From assembly GCA_004193285.1 (NCBI GenBank), contig SECP01000001.1, forward strand, positions 124,001-188,000: a stretch of DNA of 64,000 nt, in the 5' to 3' direction. A program made the position numbers and the translations under genes. Within the stretch, counting starts at the first letter, position 1. Every line of letters starts with the position of its first letter. Source of the DNA: Myxococcales bacterium (GTDB lineage Bacteria > Myxococcota_A > Polyangia > Polyangiales > Polyangiaceae). Positions 1 to 8,465 of this stretch are shown here, piece by piece. The notes under the pieces are model-generated. The model was not told the DNA's origin, made no database searches, and saw nothing but the letters and a program-made list of their open reading frames with translations.

Positions 1-104
1 AATACGAGTCGCTCGGCGTGGATACTTTCATTTTTTCGGCTTATCCCAACCTCGAGGAAGCAGTGCGTATCGGTGAAGATCTGCTGCCCTTGCTCTCGCG
101 ATGA
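1..104 (+). CDS. C-terminal end of a luciferase-like (SsuD-type) FMNH2-dependent monooxygenase, partial
   Basis: Only the last 33 codons are in the window (frame from base 3, stop TGA 102-104). The peptide includes [17 protein letters not shown] and ends LLPLLSR. It matches the C-terminal barrel strand and helix of alkanesulfonate monooxygenases: the complete SsuD at 17,518-18,651 has [17 protein letters not shown] at the same place. It probably releases sulfite from an alkanesulfonate using FMNH2 and O2, in the cytoplasm. The stop overlaps the start of the amidase gene (ATGA), so the two are translationally coupled. The family is clear from this short piece; the substrate is not. Confidence 0.75.
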   Translation, partial: YESLGVDTFIFSAYPNLEEAVRIGEDLLPLLSR

Positions 105-1489
105 GCAGCGCCGCCAAGGCGAGGGATCGAGAGCTCGCTTACCTGAGCGCAGTCGAGCTCGGTCAGGCCTATCGCAGCAAGGGGCTGTCCCCGGTGGAGG
201 TAACGCAAGCGGCTCTGCGGCGCATCGAGGCAACCCAGTCCACCATCAACGCCTTCGTGCTGTTCGACCCAGAATCAGCCCTCCTCGCCGCGCGCGCCGC
301 AGAGTTGCGGTTCCAGCGCCAGGCGCCCTTGAGCCCGCTGGACGGCGTGCCCCTGTCGCTCAAAGACTTGCTCTTGACCCGCGGCTGGCCCACGCGGCGC
401 GGGTCCCGCACAGTCCCGGCAGAAGGCGCGTGGCTCGAGGACTCTCCGGCAGCGGCGCGGCTCCGCGAAGCGGGCGCGGTCTTGCTCGGTAAGACCACCA
501 CGTCCGAGTTCGGGCTGCGCGGTATGGGGGATAGCCCGCTGACCGGGATCACCCGCAACCCCTACAACCTCGAGCACACGCCGGGGGGCAGCAGCGCGGG
601 CGCGGCGGCTGCAGTCGCGGCCGGGCTCGGCACGCTCGCGGTCGGCACCGACGGCGGTGGTTCCATCCGGGTACCGGCTGCCTATTCGGGGGTGGTTGGT
701 CTCAAGCCGACGTTCGGCCGCGTCCCGAGCCACCCCGCGAGCGTCATTGGGGCCCCTCCCCACGTCGGCCCCATCGCCCGTAGCGTTGGAGACGCTCGGC
801 TGCTGCTCGAGGTTCTCTCTCAGCCGGACGACCGCGACCCCTACCGGGTTCCGACTTCCGCTTCGAGCTTCGTGGAGCCAGGGCTGCCTTTCGCGCAACG
901 GCGAGTCGGCTACCTCGCAGGGATCGAGCAGGGCTGCGGGCGCGAGGCGCGGGACGCCTTCGAAGCGGTCCTTTCGCGCTGCCGCGAGCTGGGATGCAGC
1001 CCAGTTCCGGTGGAGCTTTCCTTCGAGGGCGCAGCCGACGTGCTGACGACGCTGTTTCAAGCGCGGGCCGCGCACACGCTCGCGACGTTACCGGCGGAGC
1101 TGCGGAGCTTGGTGGACCCGACCATCCGCGGCGCTGCTGAAGCCGGAGAGCAGCTGTCGCTGTTGCAATACCTCGCCGTCGAGGCAGAGCGGACCGCGCT
1201 CGCGCTGCGGGTTGCGCACGTTTTTCGGACCGTGGACGTCCTGCTCACCCCGACCACCGCCGAGTCCGCACCCACGGTGGACGCCTCGCCGTCGCCCCGC
1301 CGGGCGCCTTTCACCGGCCTCTTCTCCCTGACCCGACATCCCGCGATCAGCATCCCGAGCGGCACGACGCGCGCGGGGCTTCCCATCGGTCTCCAAATCG
1401 TCGGCCGTCATTTCGAGGAAGGGCTGGTGCTGAGCGTGGCGGCGGCGCTCGAGTCCACTCGGGCGTTCGCGGCGCCGCCAGAGCTTTAG
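101..1489 (+). CDS. Amidase signature (AS) family hydrolase
   Basis: A 462-residue protein with the full amidase-signature core. The Ser-cisSer-Lys triad is visible: Lys88 in PLSLKDLL, cis-Ser in GGSSAG (162-167) and the nucleophile Ser188 in GTDGGGSIR. Family members hydrolyse amides of many kinds (GatA, aryl- and short-chain acylamidases). No GatB or GatC neighbour is present, so a tRNA amidotransferase role is unlikely. The gene overlaps an upstream SsuD-type monooxygenase by 4 bp and lies tail-to-tail with an SsuBC-type transporter. It may therefore release the amine or acid part of an organosulfur or organonitrogen compound. The family is certain, the substrate unknown. Confidence 0.9.
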   Translation: MSSAAKARDRELAYLSAVELGQAYRSKGLSPVEVTQAALRRIEATQSTINAFVLFDPESALLAARAAELRFQRQAPLSPLDGVPLSLKDLLLTRGWPTRRGSRTVPAEGAWLEDSPAAARLREAGAVLLGKTTTSEFGLRGMGDSPLTGITRNPYNLEHTPGGSSAGAAAAVAAGLGTLAVGTDGGGSIRVPAAYSGVVGLKPTFGRVPSHPASVIGAPPHVGPIARSVGDARLLLEVLSQPDDRDPYRVPTSASSFVEPGLPFAQRRVGYLAGIEQGCGREARDAFEAVLSRCRELGCSPVPVELSFEGAADVLTTLFQARAAHTLATLPAELRSLVDPTIRGAAEAGEQLSLLQYLAVEAERTALALRVAHVFRTVDVLLTPTTAESAPTVDASPSPRRAPFTGLFSLTRHPAISIPSGTTRAGLPIGLQIVGRHFEEGLVLSVAAALESTRAFAAPPEL

Positions 1490-1505
1490 CGGCGCCGCCC
1501 GTCAC

Positions 1506-2342
1506 TCAACCGGTCGCGAGCAGGGCGCTCGCCGCGGCCGAACGTAGCTGGGCCTGGAACCGGACGCCGGAGGCGTGCGAGGCGTCATCGTCGTCCACGC
1601 CGAGGAAGCCGAGCAGCTGGCGGCGAAGCTCGGCAAAAGCGGCGTCGCCCCGACGCAGGGAGGCGCGCTGGTCGATGGCGACGTCCGCCACGATTCGGCT
1701 GCCGTGCTCCAGCGGCGCGCCTGGCGCGGCTCCGAGCACAATCGCGCGATCGGCCAGTAAGATCGCTTCGTCCACGTCGTGCGTGACCAGCAAGACGGCG
1801 GGGCGATGTTGCTCGAGCAGCTGCGAGAGCAGGCCGTGCATTCGAATCTTGGTCAAGGCGTCCAGCGCGCCGAACGGCTCGTCCAGCAGCAAAAGCTCGG
1901 GTTCGCGGACGAGCGCGCGCGCCAAGGCAACGCGCTGCGCTTCACCACCGGAAAGGGTGACCGGCCACGCGCCCTCCCGCGCGGAGAGACCGACTTCGTC
2001 GAGCGCGGCTAGGGCGCGTCCTTTACGGCTCGCCGCGTCCCCCTCCAGACCCAAGGCCACGTTCTTCCAAACGCGCTTCCACGGGAGCAGCCGCGGCTCC
2101 TGGAAGACCACCGCGCGCTTGCTGGGCGTCTCCAGCAACCCGGTGCAATGCGGATCGAGCGAAGCGAGGGCGCGCAGGAACGTGCTCTTCCCGGTGCCGC
2201 TTCGCCCGAGCAGCGCCACGAACTCACCTTGTCGGATCTCCAAGTCAATCCCCGCCAGCACGCCGCGGGTGCCGAAGGTGCGACGGACGTCCCGCGCGGT
2301 CACGACGGGGCGACTTTCATTCGAGCTCATCTGCGACTTCAT
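1506..2342 (-). CDS. ABC transporter ATP-binding protein, SsuB/TauB type
   Basis: A 278-residue ATPase of a nitrate/sulfonate/taurine importer. It has Walker A GRSGTGKS (46-53), Q-loop FQEPRLLPW (80-88), signature LSGGEAQR (130-137), Walker B LLLLDEPFGALD and H-loop VTHDVDEA. The QEPRLLPW Q-loop is typical of SsuB/TauB. It lies 4 bp downstream of its permease gene and is the last gene of that two-gene unit. No binding-protein gene belongs to the unit, but several orphan binding proteins of the same class lie within 10 kb. The start MKSQMSSNES was taken as the first ATG; a start at M5 is equally possible. Confidence 0.93.
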   Translation of the reverse strand: MKSQMSSNESRPVVTARDVRRTFGTRGVLAGIDLEIRQGEFVALLGRSGTGKSTFLRALASLDPHCTGLLETPSKRAVVFQEPRLLPWKRVWKNVALGLEGDAASRKGRALAALDEVGLSAREGAWPVTLSGGEAQRVALARALVREPELLLLDEPFGALDALTKIRMHGLLSQLLEQHRPAVLLVTHDVDEAILLADRAIVLGAAPGAPLEHGSRIVADVAIDQRASLRRGDAAFAELRRQLLGFLGVDDDDASHASGVRFQAQLRSAAASALLATG

Positions 2343-2346
2343 CCTT

Positions 2347-3165
2347 TCATCCGCCTGCGAAGGCCACGCGCCACACCAAGACCCGACGCTCGAGGGCGCG
2401 CACCAGCGCGTCCGTGAGTAGCCCGAGCAAGCTGTAAACCACCAAGCCGACGACGATGATGTCCGTCCGCAAGAACTCGCGGGCGTTGGTCATCAAGTAG
2501 CCGATACCAGCCGTGGCGTTGATTTGCTCGCTGATTACGAGAATGAGCCACGCGATACCCAGCGAGTAGCGCAGGCCAACGAGCGCCCCCGGCAAGGCGC
2601 CCGGCAAAATGACGTGCACGATCAACTCCGCGCGGCTCAGCCGCAGCGTGGTCGCCGCCTCCACCAACTTGTTATCGATACCGCGGATGCCGGCGTAGGT
2701 ATTCAGATAGATGGGGAACATCGTCCCGAGCGCCACGAGGGCAACCTTGGGCGTCTCGCCGATCCCGAACCACAGGATGAACAGCGGCACCAGCGCCAGG
2801 ATGGGCAACGTGCGCAGCATTTGAATGGGCGGATCCAACAGGTCCTCCCCCAGGCGGAATAGTCCGGAAAGCAAGGCCAAGGTGACGCCGACGCTCACGC
2901 CTATCCCGAGCCCTCGCACGACCCGCCCGAGCGACACCCACAAGTGCTGCTGGAGCTCGCCCTCTTTCACCAGCTCCCAACCCGTTGCCAGCACCGTCGT
3001 GGGCGCGGCCAGTACCCGTGGCGAAACGATCTGCAGCGACGAGAGCAGCTGCCAAGTCACGACGATGAACAAGGGCCCGAGAAGCCGGCGGAGCCGTAGC
3101 TTGGAGAGCCAGCGCCACGCCGGGGGCGCGAGCGGCGCTCCGGGCGGTAGAGATTCGTTGGACAT
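2347..3165 (-). CDS. ABC transporter permease, SsuC/TauC type
   Basis: A 272-residue inner-membrane permease with about six hydrophobic segments. It carries the cytoplasmic EAA coupling loop (EAATTLRLSRAELIVHVILP) followed by PGALVGLRYSLG, as in SsuC/TauC. It pairs with the ATPase encoded 4 bp downstream to import sulfonate- or nitrate-like anions delivered by a periplasmic binding protein. It is the first gene of its operon. A GTCY-N8-RGAC box lies about 60 bp upstream, in the region shared with a divergent lipoprotein gene, which ties it to the same regulon as the orphan binding proteins. Confidence 0.93.
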   Translation of the reverse strand: MSNESLPPGAPLAPPAWRWLSKLRLRRLLGPLFIVVTWQLLSSLQIVSPRVLAAPTTVLATGWELVKEGELQQHLWVSLGRVVRGLGIGVSVGVTLALLSGLFRLGEDLLDPPIQMLRTLPILALVPLFILWFGIGETPKVALVALGTMFPIYLNTYAGIRGIDNKLVEAATTLRLSRAELIVHVILPGALPGALVGLRYSLGIAWLILVISEQINATAGIGYLMTNAREFLRTDIIVVGLVVYSLLGLLTDALVRALERRVLVWRVAFAGG

Positions 3166-3190
3166 GTCTGTCTCTTACTCTAGCAGGTTG

Positions 3191-3207
3191 GTCTAGCCAG
3201 CCGAGAC
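3191..3207. promoter_or_regulatory. Degenerate GTCT...GAGAC dyad in divergent promoter region
   Basis: GTCTAGCCAGCCGAGAC has GTCT and AGAC ends like the 16-bp boxes of this window, but is 17 bp long, so it is only a possible second or relic site. It lies 18 bp from the better box at 3225-3240, between the permease and lipoprotein genes. Confidence 0.25.
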
Positions 3208-3224
3208 AAAAACCTTGACGCTTA

Positions 3225-3240
3225 GTCTTTTATAATAGAC
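3225..3240. promoter_or_regulatory. GTCY-N8-RGAC operator-like box 1
   Basis: GTCTTTTATAATAGAC is palindromic at 14 of 16 positions. It contains TATAAT, so it may overlap a -10 element. It sits between the permease gene (start 3165, minus) and the small lipoprotein gene (start 3286, plus). The same 16-bp architecture recurs at nine other intergenic places in this window. Confidence 0.6.
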
Positions 3241-3285
3241 GTTCAGGGCCGCACGGCTTGCCGCGCGCTATCTTCGAGGAGTTTC

Positions 3286-3576
3286 ATGTCTATTCGTGGT
3301 GCTTGGTTATTGGCTCTCGGTGTCGGTCTGGTCGGTGTCGCGGCGGCTGGTTGCTCGAGCTCGGACGACAAGCTGCCGCCGCTGGCCGCGGGAGCGAGCG
3401 GTGGCGGCGCGGGTGGAAAGGGCGGAGCCGGCGGTGGTAGCGGCACGGGCGGTGGTGGCGGTCCGACCGCCGTGGGCGGAGGAGGCGAGGGCGGAGCCGT
3501 AGGCGGTTCTCCGGCGGGGGAAGGCGGAGCACCCTCTGAAGAGGGCGGCGTGCCGGCGGCTGGTGGCGCCGGCTGA
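3286..3576 (+). CDS. Small glycine-rich lipoprotein, hypothetical
   Basis: A 96-residue protein with a lipoprotein signal: a hydrophobic segment, then a lipobox AAAGC (Cys about 22). The mature part is almost entirely Gly, Ala and Ser with a few charges (GGGAGGKGGAGGGSG type). Such low-complexity lipoproteins are common in myxobacteria; no enzyme motif is visible. A similar small protein is at 58,746-59,153. It is divergent from the ABC permease, shares the GTCY-N8-RGAC box region with it, and is followed by a strong hairpin. No function is recognised; it may be a surface spacer or adhesive lipoprotein. Confidence 0.6.
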   Translation: MSIRGAWLLALGVGLVGVAAAGCSSSDDKLPPLAAGASGGGAGGKGGAGGGSGTGGGGGPTAVGGGGEGGAVGGSPAGEGGAPSEEGGVPAAGGAG

Positions 3577-3604
3577 GCGGCGTCCCGCCCAGTAGAGGTG
3601 GGTG

Positions 3605-3640
3605 GACGAAACGCCGCTCTTGAGGAAGCGGCGTTTCGTC
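3605..3640. terminator. Bidirectional hairpin terminator
   Basis: A perfect 14-bp stem (GACGAAACGCCGCT with its complement) and an 8-base loop, between the convergent ends of the lipoprotein gene (3576) and the binding-protein gene (3652). TTTCGTCTTG on one side gives a weak T-rich tail. Confidence 0.8.
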
Positions 3641-3651
3641 TTGCGGTCTGT

Positions 3652-4728
3652 TCAGCCGACTTGGCCAGACGGAGATACTTGGGGCCAATAGCCTTCCAGG
3701 TTCAAATCCTTCAGCGCTTGGTTCAGGAACCGACGGTCGATGAGCGACTCGAAATCGAACGTTTCGCGGATGAGGCCAAACTTCTTCGCGAGCGGGATCT
3801 TCGCCTTCAGCTGCGATACCAAATAGGGGTCGAGGAGGGGGCTCGCGCTCAGCTTGAGCGAGGTGCCCTGGAAGTCCTCCTTGTAGTTGGCGAACTGGAC
3901 CCCGGACTTGGTCCACAGCTGGAACGCGGGAGCCGGGTTCGCGTCATGGTCCGAGATCCACTTCGAGGCAATGACGAGCCGCTTGACGATGCGCTGGGTG
4001 ATCTCCGGGTAGCGAGTCACGAACTGCTCCGTGCCGATGAAGACGCCGTGCCTCAGGTAGCGTGGGTCGCCGCGCGTGCTGTAAATCAGCTTCGCGACCC
4101 CCTGGTCGCGCAGCGACAGCACGTCGTTTCCGCCGAAGTAGGCGTCGATGTCCTTGGTGACGATCGCCGCGCGCGACGCGCCCGTATCCATGTTGATGAA
4201 CTTCACGTCCTTCTCGGTCAGGCCGAGCGGCTCGAGGATTTGCGCGACAGCGAGCTGGATGTTGGTGCCCTTGAAGATAGCGACCTTCTTCCCGCGAATG
4301 TCCTTGATGGTCTGCAGCGAGGAGTCGGCCGGCGCCACGAGGTAGGTGTTGCCGCGGATGAAAGCGCTGGCCAGCACCTTGCGCTTCAGCCCGCTCGCTT
4401 GCCCCACGATGAACGGCAGGTCACCGAGCGGGGAGATGTCCACGAGCCCGTTCGCGTAGAGCTCGTTCACGGCCGGGCCCGCGCCGCGCAAGAAGGTCCA
4501 CTGGACCTTGATCCCGTCGGCCTTGAACTCCTCTTCCAGCGCCCCCTGCAGGTGCAAGTTGGCGGCGTTGCCTCCCCCCACGAAAGGCCGGTTTCCGATG
4601 CCCACGCCCGGGAAGGCGATGCGGATGGTGGCGGGCTTGTCGGCGGCCCGGGCCGACCCTCCTCGCAGGAGTCCCGCCGCTACTGCCCCACCCGCCAAAG
4701 TCTTGATGAAATCGCGCCGCTGTATCAT
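3652..4728 (-). CDS. Orphan ABC substrate-binding protein, sulfonate/nitrate/taurine class (paralogue A)
   Basis: A 358-residue protein starting at the ATG (4728) of MIQRRDFIKTLAGG, a twin-arginine (Tat) signal ending near SARAAD. The mature part is an SsuA/TauA-type binding protein (IRIAFPGVGIGNRP, RGAGPAVNELYANGLVDI, IRGKKVAIFKGTNIQLAV, VTKDIDAYFGG). It is a close paralogue of the proteins at 6790-7863 and 11,341-12,417. All three share KGTN(I/A)QLA and the NYKEDFQ...SLK...SP(L) tail, so they form a duplicated family. No transporter gene is adjacent; the nearest permease/ATPase pair (1506-3165) lacks its own binding protein and may serve all three. A GTCY-N8-RGAC box lies 26 bp before the ATG. 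Confidence 0.88.
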   Translation of the reverse strand: MIQRRDFIKTLAGGAVAAGLLRGGSARAADKPATIRIAFPGVGIGNRPFVGGGNAANLHLQGALEEEFKADGIKVQWTFLRGAGPAVNELYANGLVDISPLGDLPFIVGQASGLKRKVLASAFIRGNTYLVAPADSSLQTIKDIRGKKVAIFKGTNIQLAVAQILEPLGLTEKDVKFINMDTGASRAAIVTKDIDAYFGGNDVLSLRDQGVAKLIYSTRGDPRYLRHGVFIGTEQFVTRYPEITQRIVKRLVIASKWISDHDANPAPAFQLWTKSGVQFANYKEDFQGTSLKLSASPLLDPYLVSQLKAKIPLAKKFGLIRETFDFESLIDRRFLNQALKDLNLEGYWPQVSPSGQVG

Positions 4729-4754
4729 GTCTGGATGTACTCCTGTGTAGATAT

Positions 4755-4770
4755 GTCTACTTAGGAAGAC
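4755..4770. promoter_or_regulatory. GTCY-N8-RGAC operator-like box 2
   Basis: GTCTACTTAGGAAGAC, 26 bp upstream of the start codon of binding protein A (minus strand), where it would overlap the -10 region or transcription start. Confidence 0.6.
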
Positions 4771-4820
4771 ACTCGTCGGCAAGGCGTGGCCTGGTGGCCC
4801 CGGACACAATGACTTGGCTG

Positions 4821-4836
4821 TGTTGCTGGGGCAGCA
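4821..4836. promoter_or_regulatory. TGYTGC-N4-GCARCA palindrome (possible sigma-54 enhancer site)
   Basis: TGTTGCTGGGGCAGCA fits exactly the palindrome found upstream of the sigma-54 promoters in this window. It lies about 100 bp upstream of binding protein A. A GG/GC pair on the minus strand (near 4779-4791) has 9 instead of 10 bases between, so a functional -24/-12 promoter is not supported here. The match may be fortuitous. Confidence 0.3.
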
Positions 4837-4950
4837 ATGTTTCCGCCGATTTCCGCTCCAGCAAGGCGATGGCGGATCTGTCCCTGATGCCAGACAAATT
4901 ATGTGGGTTTTCAGCGCGCCCGGACCGCGGTAGCGCAGGGGCAGAAAGCC

Positions 4951-6465
4951 ATGGCCAAGCAGACCACCGTTTCGAACTTCAGCCTCAAGGGGCGTGAAAT
5001 CCTCTCCTCCTACGCGAACTTCACCCTCGAGGGCGAAGTCAGCGCAAAAGCCACCCGCGGCGACGAGACCTGGACCGTCACCGAGCGCAACGGCATCGCC
5101 AAGGGGACCTCCGACGGCGAAAACGAAGCCGTCTACATCGCCAACGATCAGGCCCTCGCGTCGATCACGCAGAACATCGCCCCGCTCCTCCCGGCGCAGG
5201 TCGTGATCAACAAGCCGAAGGACATTTTGGACGCGGCGGCTGCGTTCGACCTCAAGCTCGTGAAGGGCGCCGGACAGAACAAGAAGGTTTGGGGTGGTAA
5301 CGCCTGCCTCGCCTCCTCCACCGCGTTTTTCCAGACCCTGCTCAAGGCCAGCGGCTACGAGGCGTGGGAGCTGTTCGCCACCGAGCAGACCAAGACCTTC
5401 TACTTCCCGAACATCGCCTTCAACATGGTGTGCGGCGGCGAGCACGTCCCCGGCACGAAGCAGGACATCCAGGAGATGTTCTTCTTCGCGATGAAGGCGA
5501 GCTCCGTCAAACAGGTGTTCGAGATTGGCACCAAGTTCTTCCGCCAGTTCGAGAAGAACCTCGTGCGGGACGGCTTGCCCACCGGCACCGCCAAGGAGCG
5601 CGGCTTCGTGTTCCCGGTCGCGGACAACTTCGAAGGCCTCAACCGCATCAAGGAGACCGCGGGGCAGCTCGGCCTCAAGCCGGCGGAGTACGCGATCGGT
5701 ACGGACAACGCGTTCAGCGAGGTCCAAAAGGGCGAGGAGCTGATCAAGTCCGGAACGTACGACATGCGCTTCTCCGGCACCGGCAAGAAGACGCGCGAGC
5801 AGCTCATCGACTTCGACGGCGAGGTCGTGAACAGCGCGGATAACTTCGCCACGATGGAAGATCCGGCTTCCGAGCATGACGTGGCGGCGCACAAGCTCAT
5901 GAACGCGCGCTACGGCGACCGCACCCAGGTCGTGCTGGACGACTTGGTAGTGACGCAGCTGCGCTTCATCATTCCGTGGCTCAGCGGAAAGAAGCGCGAA
6001 GATCGCGCCGGTAACAGCGTGCTCATCAAGCTGAACCAGGCCGGCACCTTCACGGAGACGCGCCTCGCGATCGAGACCGTGCTCGGCCTCGCAGACGTCG
6101 AGCTCGTCCGCGAGTTCCTCACCGCGCGCGGTGACCTGGAGTGGATCCTCGCCGAGTGCGCCAAGGTCGGCGTCGGCAGCCTCGAGGAAGCGCTCGCCAA
6201 CATCAAGTCCTACGGCTTCACGGCGTTCATCTCGCACCGCTCCACGGAGGGCTCGAGCGAGTTCTTGCCGTACCTGCCGCTGATGTACGGTCCGCTCACG
6301 CGCAAGCTGTGGTTCAAGGCAGGCGCGCCGAACGGTGAGCGCAACCTCCAGAACTACAACCCGCTGCTCCGCGCGGAAGAGCAGATCCGCGAGCGCGGAA
6401 TCAAGACAGAGATCGCGGGCTGGGCGGGCTTGCCGGACGGCGTGAAGGTACCGGCCGCAGGCTGA
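4951..6465 (+). CDS. Divergent enolase homologue
   Basis: A 504-residue protein aligning over its length with enolase (about 430 residues), at low identity. Recognisable are ILSSYANFTLEGEV (enolase ILDSRGNPTVEVEV), GGEH and DIQEM (His165, Glu175), AIGTD (Asp252), MEDP (Glu303), VLDDLVVT (Asp330/331), NSVLIKLNQAGT (Lys360), ISHRS (His429) and FKAGAP (Lys456). The Mg ligands and catalytic Lys/His/Glu therefore seem kept, while about 40 residues are inserted between Lys360 and His429. Start ATG 4951 has GCAGGGG about 9 bases upstream. It may be a true enolase replacement, a paralogue with another substrate, or a moonlighting form. Its setting between two sulfonate-binding-protein genes is odd. 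Confidence 0.75.
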   Translation: MAKQTTVSNFSLKGREILSSYANFTLEGEVSAKATRGDETWTVTERNGIAKGTSDGENEAVYIANDQALASITQNIAPLLPAQVVINKPKDILDAAAAFDLKLVKGAGQNKKVWGGNACLASSTAFFQTLLKASGYEAWELFATEQTKTFYFPNIAFNMVCGGEHVPGTKQDIQEMFFFAMKASSVKQVFEIGTKFFRQFEKNLVRDGLPTGTAKERGFVFPVADNFEGLNRIKETAGQLGLKPAEYAIGTDNAFSEVQKGEELIKSGTYDMRFSGTGKKTREQLIDFDGEVVNSADNFATMEDPASEHDVAAHKLMNARYGDRTQVVLDDLVVTQLRFIIPWLSGKKREDRAGNSVLIKLNQAGTFTETRLAIETVLGLADVELVREFLTARGDLEWILAECAKVGVGSLEEALANIKSYGFTAFISHRSTEGSSEFLPYLPLMYGPLTRKLWFKAGAPNGERNLQNYNPLLRAEEQIRERGIKTEIAGWAGLPDGVKVPAAG

Positions 6466-6611
6466 GCCTAGTCGCGGCGCGGCTGCTTGCAGGATTGACC
6501 TGCCGGCAGCCGCCGCCGTTGAGCCTCGGCCCCGAGCGTTCCGTCACTCGCTTCGCGATCTCGGACGGCGCTCGAGCGCTTTGGAAGCAGATAGCCACTC
6601 GGCAGACTCAT

Positions 6612-6630
6612 TGTATCGAGTCGCGATGCA
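6612..6630. promoter_or_regulatory. Inverted repeat operator, copy 1
   Basis: TGTATCGAGTCGCGATGCA: 7-bp arms with a 5-bp centre (one wobble mismatch). The second copy has its centre 61 bp away. Together they look like tandem sites for one dimeric regulator acting on the binding-protein gene that starts at 6790. Confidence 0.5.
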
Positions 6631-6672
6631 AGCGTCCGCGCGGGAAACCGCGACCCAGGCAAATCCAGCCAG

Positions 6673-6691
6673 TGTATCGCTCTGCGATGTA
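6673..6691. promoter_or_regulatory. Inverted repeat operator, copy 2
   Basis: TGTATCGCTCTGCGATGTA shares 15 of 19 positions with copy 1 (consensus TGTATCGNNTNGCGATGNA). It lies about 100 bp upstream of the start of binding protein B. Confidence 0.5.
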
Positions 6692-6716
6692 AACAGCGCT
6701 TGCGTGAAGGACGTGT

Positions 6717-6732
6717 GTCTTACACAGTGGAC
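6717..6732. promoter_or_regulatory. GTCY-N8-RGAC operator-like box 3
   Basis: GTCTTACACAGTGGAC, 57 bp upstream of the ATG of binding protein B. Confidence 0.55.
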
Positions 6733-6789
6733 GAATCGTTTGGCGTGGCGAAGCCCGCCCCAAACCTCACACGCTGCCGGAGTTTGTTC

Positions 6790-7863
6790 ATGAAGCGCTC
6801 GACATTCATCAAAGGTTTGCTCTCGGTCTCCGCGATCTCGCTCCTGGGCGAGCGCACTGCGCGCGCGGCCGCGCCTTCGGTCATTCGCATCGGCGTGCCA
6901 GGGGTGGGCGTCGGCAATCGTCCGATCATCGGAGGATCGAACGTCGCCACCGTCGCCCTCCGCGGCCTCCTCGAGGAGGAGTTCAAAGCCGAAGGTATCA
7001 AGATCCAGTGGAACTTCCTGCGCGGCGCCGGCCCCGCCGTCAACGAGCTGTTCGCGAACGGCCTGGCGGATTTTGGGTGGGGCCTCGGCGACCTTCCTTC
7101 GATCATTGGCAAGGCGGGAGGCCTCAAGACACGCATTCTCTCCGCGGGCGGCATTCGCCAGAACACCTACCTCGCCGTCCCTTCGGACTCGTCGATCAGC
7201 AGCATCAAGGACCTGCGCGGCAAGAAGGTCGCGATCTTCAAGGGCACGAACGCGCAGCTGGCGATCGCAAAAATCTTGGAGGCGAACGGCTTTACGGAAA
7301 AAGACATCCGCGCGATCAACATGGACAACAATACCGCGCGCCTCGCCCTCACCACCAAAGACATCGAGGCCGGCTTCGGTAACGCGGACTTTCTCCAGCT
7401 CCGCGATCAAGGCGTTGCCAAGATCGTCTACACCTCGCGCGGCGACGCGCGGGTGCTCAAGCACTCCTCTCTCATCGCCTCGCAGTCCTTCATCGACCAG
7501 TACCCGGAGATCACCCAGCGCGTCGTCAATAAGCTGGTGGAGGCCTCCAAGTGGCTTAGCGACCAGGAAGCGAACCCCGCGCCCGTGTACCAACTCTGGG
7601 CCAAGAGCGGCACCGGCTTCTCCAACTACAAGGAAGACTTCCAGGCCTCATCGTTGAAGGTTCGCGCGAGCCCGCTCATCGACGAGTACTTCGCGTCACA
7701 ATACAAGCGCGCCATCGCGGACTCCAAGCGCTTCAACCTCATCAAAAACGACATCAACTTCGAATCCTGGGTCGAGCCCAAGTTCCTCAACCAGGCACTC
7801 AAGACGCAAAAGCTCGAGACCTACTGGCAGCGCCACGGCGCCGACGGAAACCCCAAGGCCTGA
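6790..7863 (+). CDS. Orphan ABC substrate-binding protein, sulfonate class (paralogue B)
   Basis: A 357-residue paralogue of the proteins at 3652-4728 and 11,341-12,417. The start at 6790 gives MKRSTFIKGLLSVSAISLL, a Tat-like signal with KR instead of RR, cleaved near ARAAAP. It shares IRIGVPGVGVGNRP, RGAGPAVNELFANGLADFG, LRGKKVAIFKGTNAQLAI and SNYKEDFQASSLKVRASPLIDEY with paralogue C. It should deliver a sulfonate-like ligand to an inner-membrane transporter; none is adjacent. It is monocistronic between the enolase homologue and a repeat block. Two inverted repeats and a GTCY-N8-RGAC box upstream suggest control by at least two regulators. Confidence 0.88.
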   Translation: MKRSTFIKGLLSVSAISLLGERTARAAAPSVIRIGVPGVGVGNRPIIGGSNVATVALRGLLEEEFKAEGIKIQWNFLRGAGPAVNELFANGLADFGWGLGDLPSIIGKAGGLKTRILSAGGIRQNTYLAVPSDSSISSIKDLRGKKVAIFKGTNAQLAIAKILEANGFTEKDIRAINMDNNTARLALTTKDIEAGFGNADFLQLRDQGVAKIVYTSRGDARVLKHSSLIASQSFIDQYPEITQRVVNKLVEASKWLSDQEANPAPVYQLWAKSGTGFSNYKEDFQASSLKVRASPLIDEYFASQYKRAIADSKRFNLIKNDINFESWVEPKFLNQALKTQKLETYWQRHGADGNPKA

Positions 7864-8112
7864 GCGCGAACCGCCGTGAAGGGGGCTGCCACCGCCGCAG
7901 CCCTCCCGGCAAAAGCTCTCGTGTCGGCCCAAGGTCTCACTGCCGCGCTACCCGTCACCCGACAGTGCGTCCCTCCGCGCCCCCATCCTTCGGATCCCCG
8001 CTTCGAAGAATACCCGCGACTGCCCGGACCAAGCCCAGCATCATCGCGCCCTCGCGCTCCCGCTCGCGACCCCGTGACCTCGCGTTCGCGACCCCGCGAC
8101 GCCGCGACCTCG

Positions 8113-8197
8113 CGACCGCCACGACCTCGCGACCGCCACGACCTCACGACCGCCACGACCTCACGACCGCCACGACCTCACGACCGCCACGACCTCG
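8113..8197. repeat. 17-bp tandem repeat, five copies
   Basis: Five head-to-tail copies of CGACCGCCACGACCTCR, differing only at the last base. They are flanked by shorter CGACCTCG/CGACCCCG units. Confidence 0.85.
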
Positions 8198-8465
8198 CGA
8201 CCTCACGGCGGCGGCCTCCCCGAGCGCCGTCGACACCCCGGCTTTCAAGACTCCGCACCTTCGCGGGGGCTCGCGTTGGACGTGATGCTGCGTCGCTCGC
8301 GCCCACGCTCCGCTGAGAGTGCCCCTCTCGGCCCGAACTCTACTTCGGATCCGAAGAATGGTTTGAGCCGAGAAGAGCGCTCCCGCCACGCGCGTCATCT
8401 TTCGAATCCGAAAAATGCCTGCGACTCACCGCCCTCGAACCCTCGACGTGGTTGCACGCCCACCG

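Larger units (their letters stand above)
6466..6789. other. 324-bp intergenic region with paired operators
   Basis: No gene is seen. The region holds two copies of a 7-N5-7 inverted repeat (6612-6630 and 6673-6691) and a GTCY-N8-RGAC box (6717-6732), all upstream of binding protein B. Confidence 0.6.

Noticed and set aside
101-1489. GatA subunit of Glu-tRNA(Gln) amidotransferase
   Set aside because: No GatB or GatC nearby and the gene is coupled to an SsuD-type monooxygenase; a general amidase is more likely.
4771-4800. Sigma-54 promoter for binding protein A
   Set aside because: The GG and GC elements are 9 instead of 10 bases apart, a spacing that sigma-54 does not normally tolerate.
3652-6237. 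A very long minus-strand protein of about 860 residues
   Set aside because: Only the part from ATG 4728 is a binding protein; the upstream half is the antisense of the enolase homologue, lacks a domain and is only open because of GC bias.
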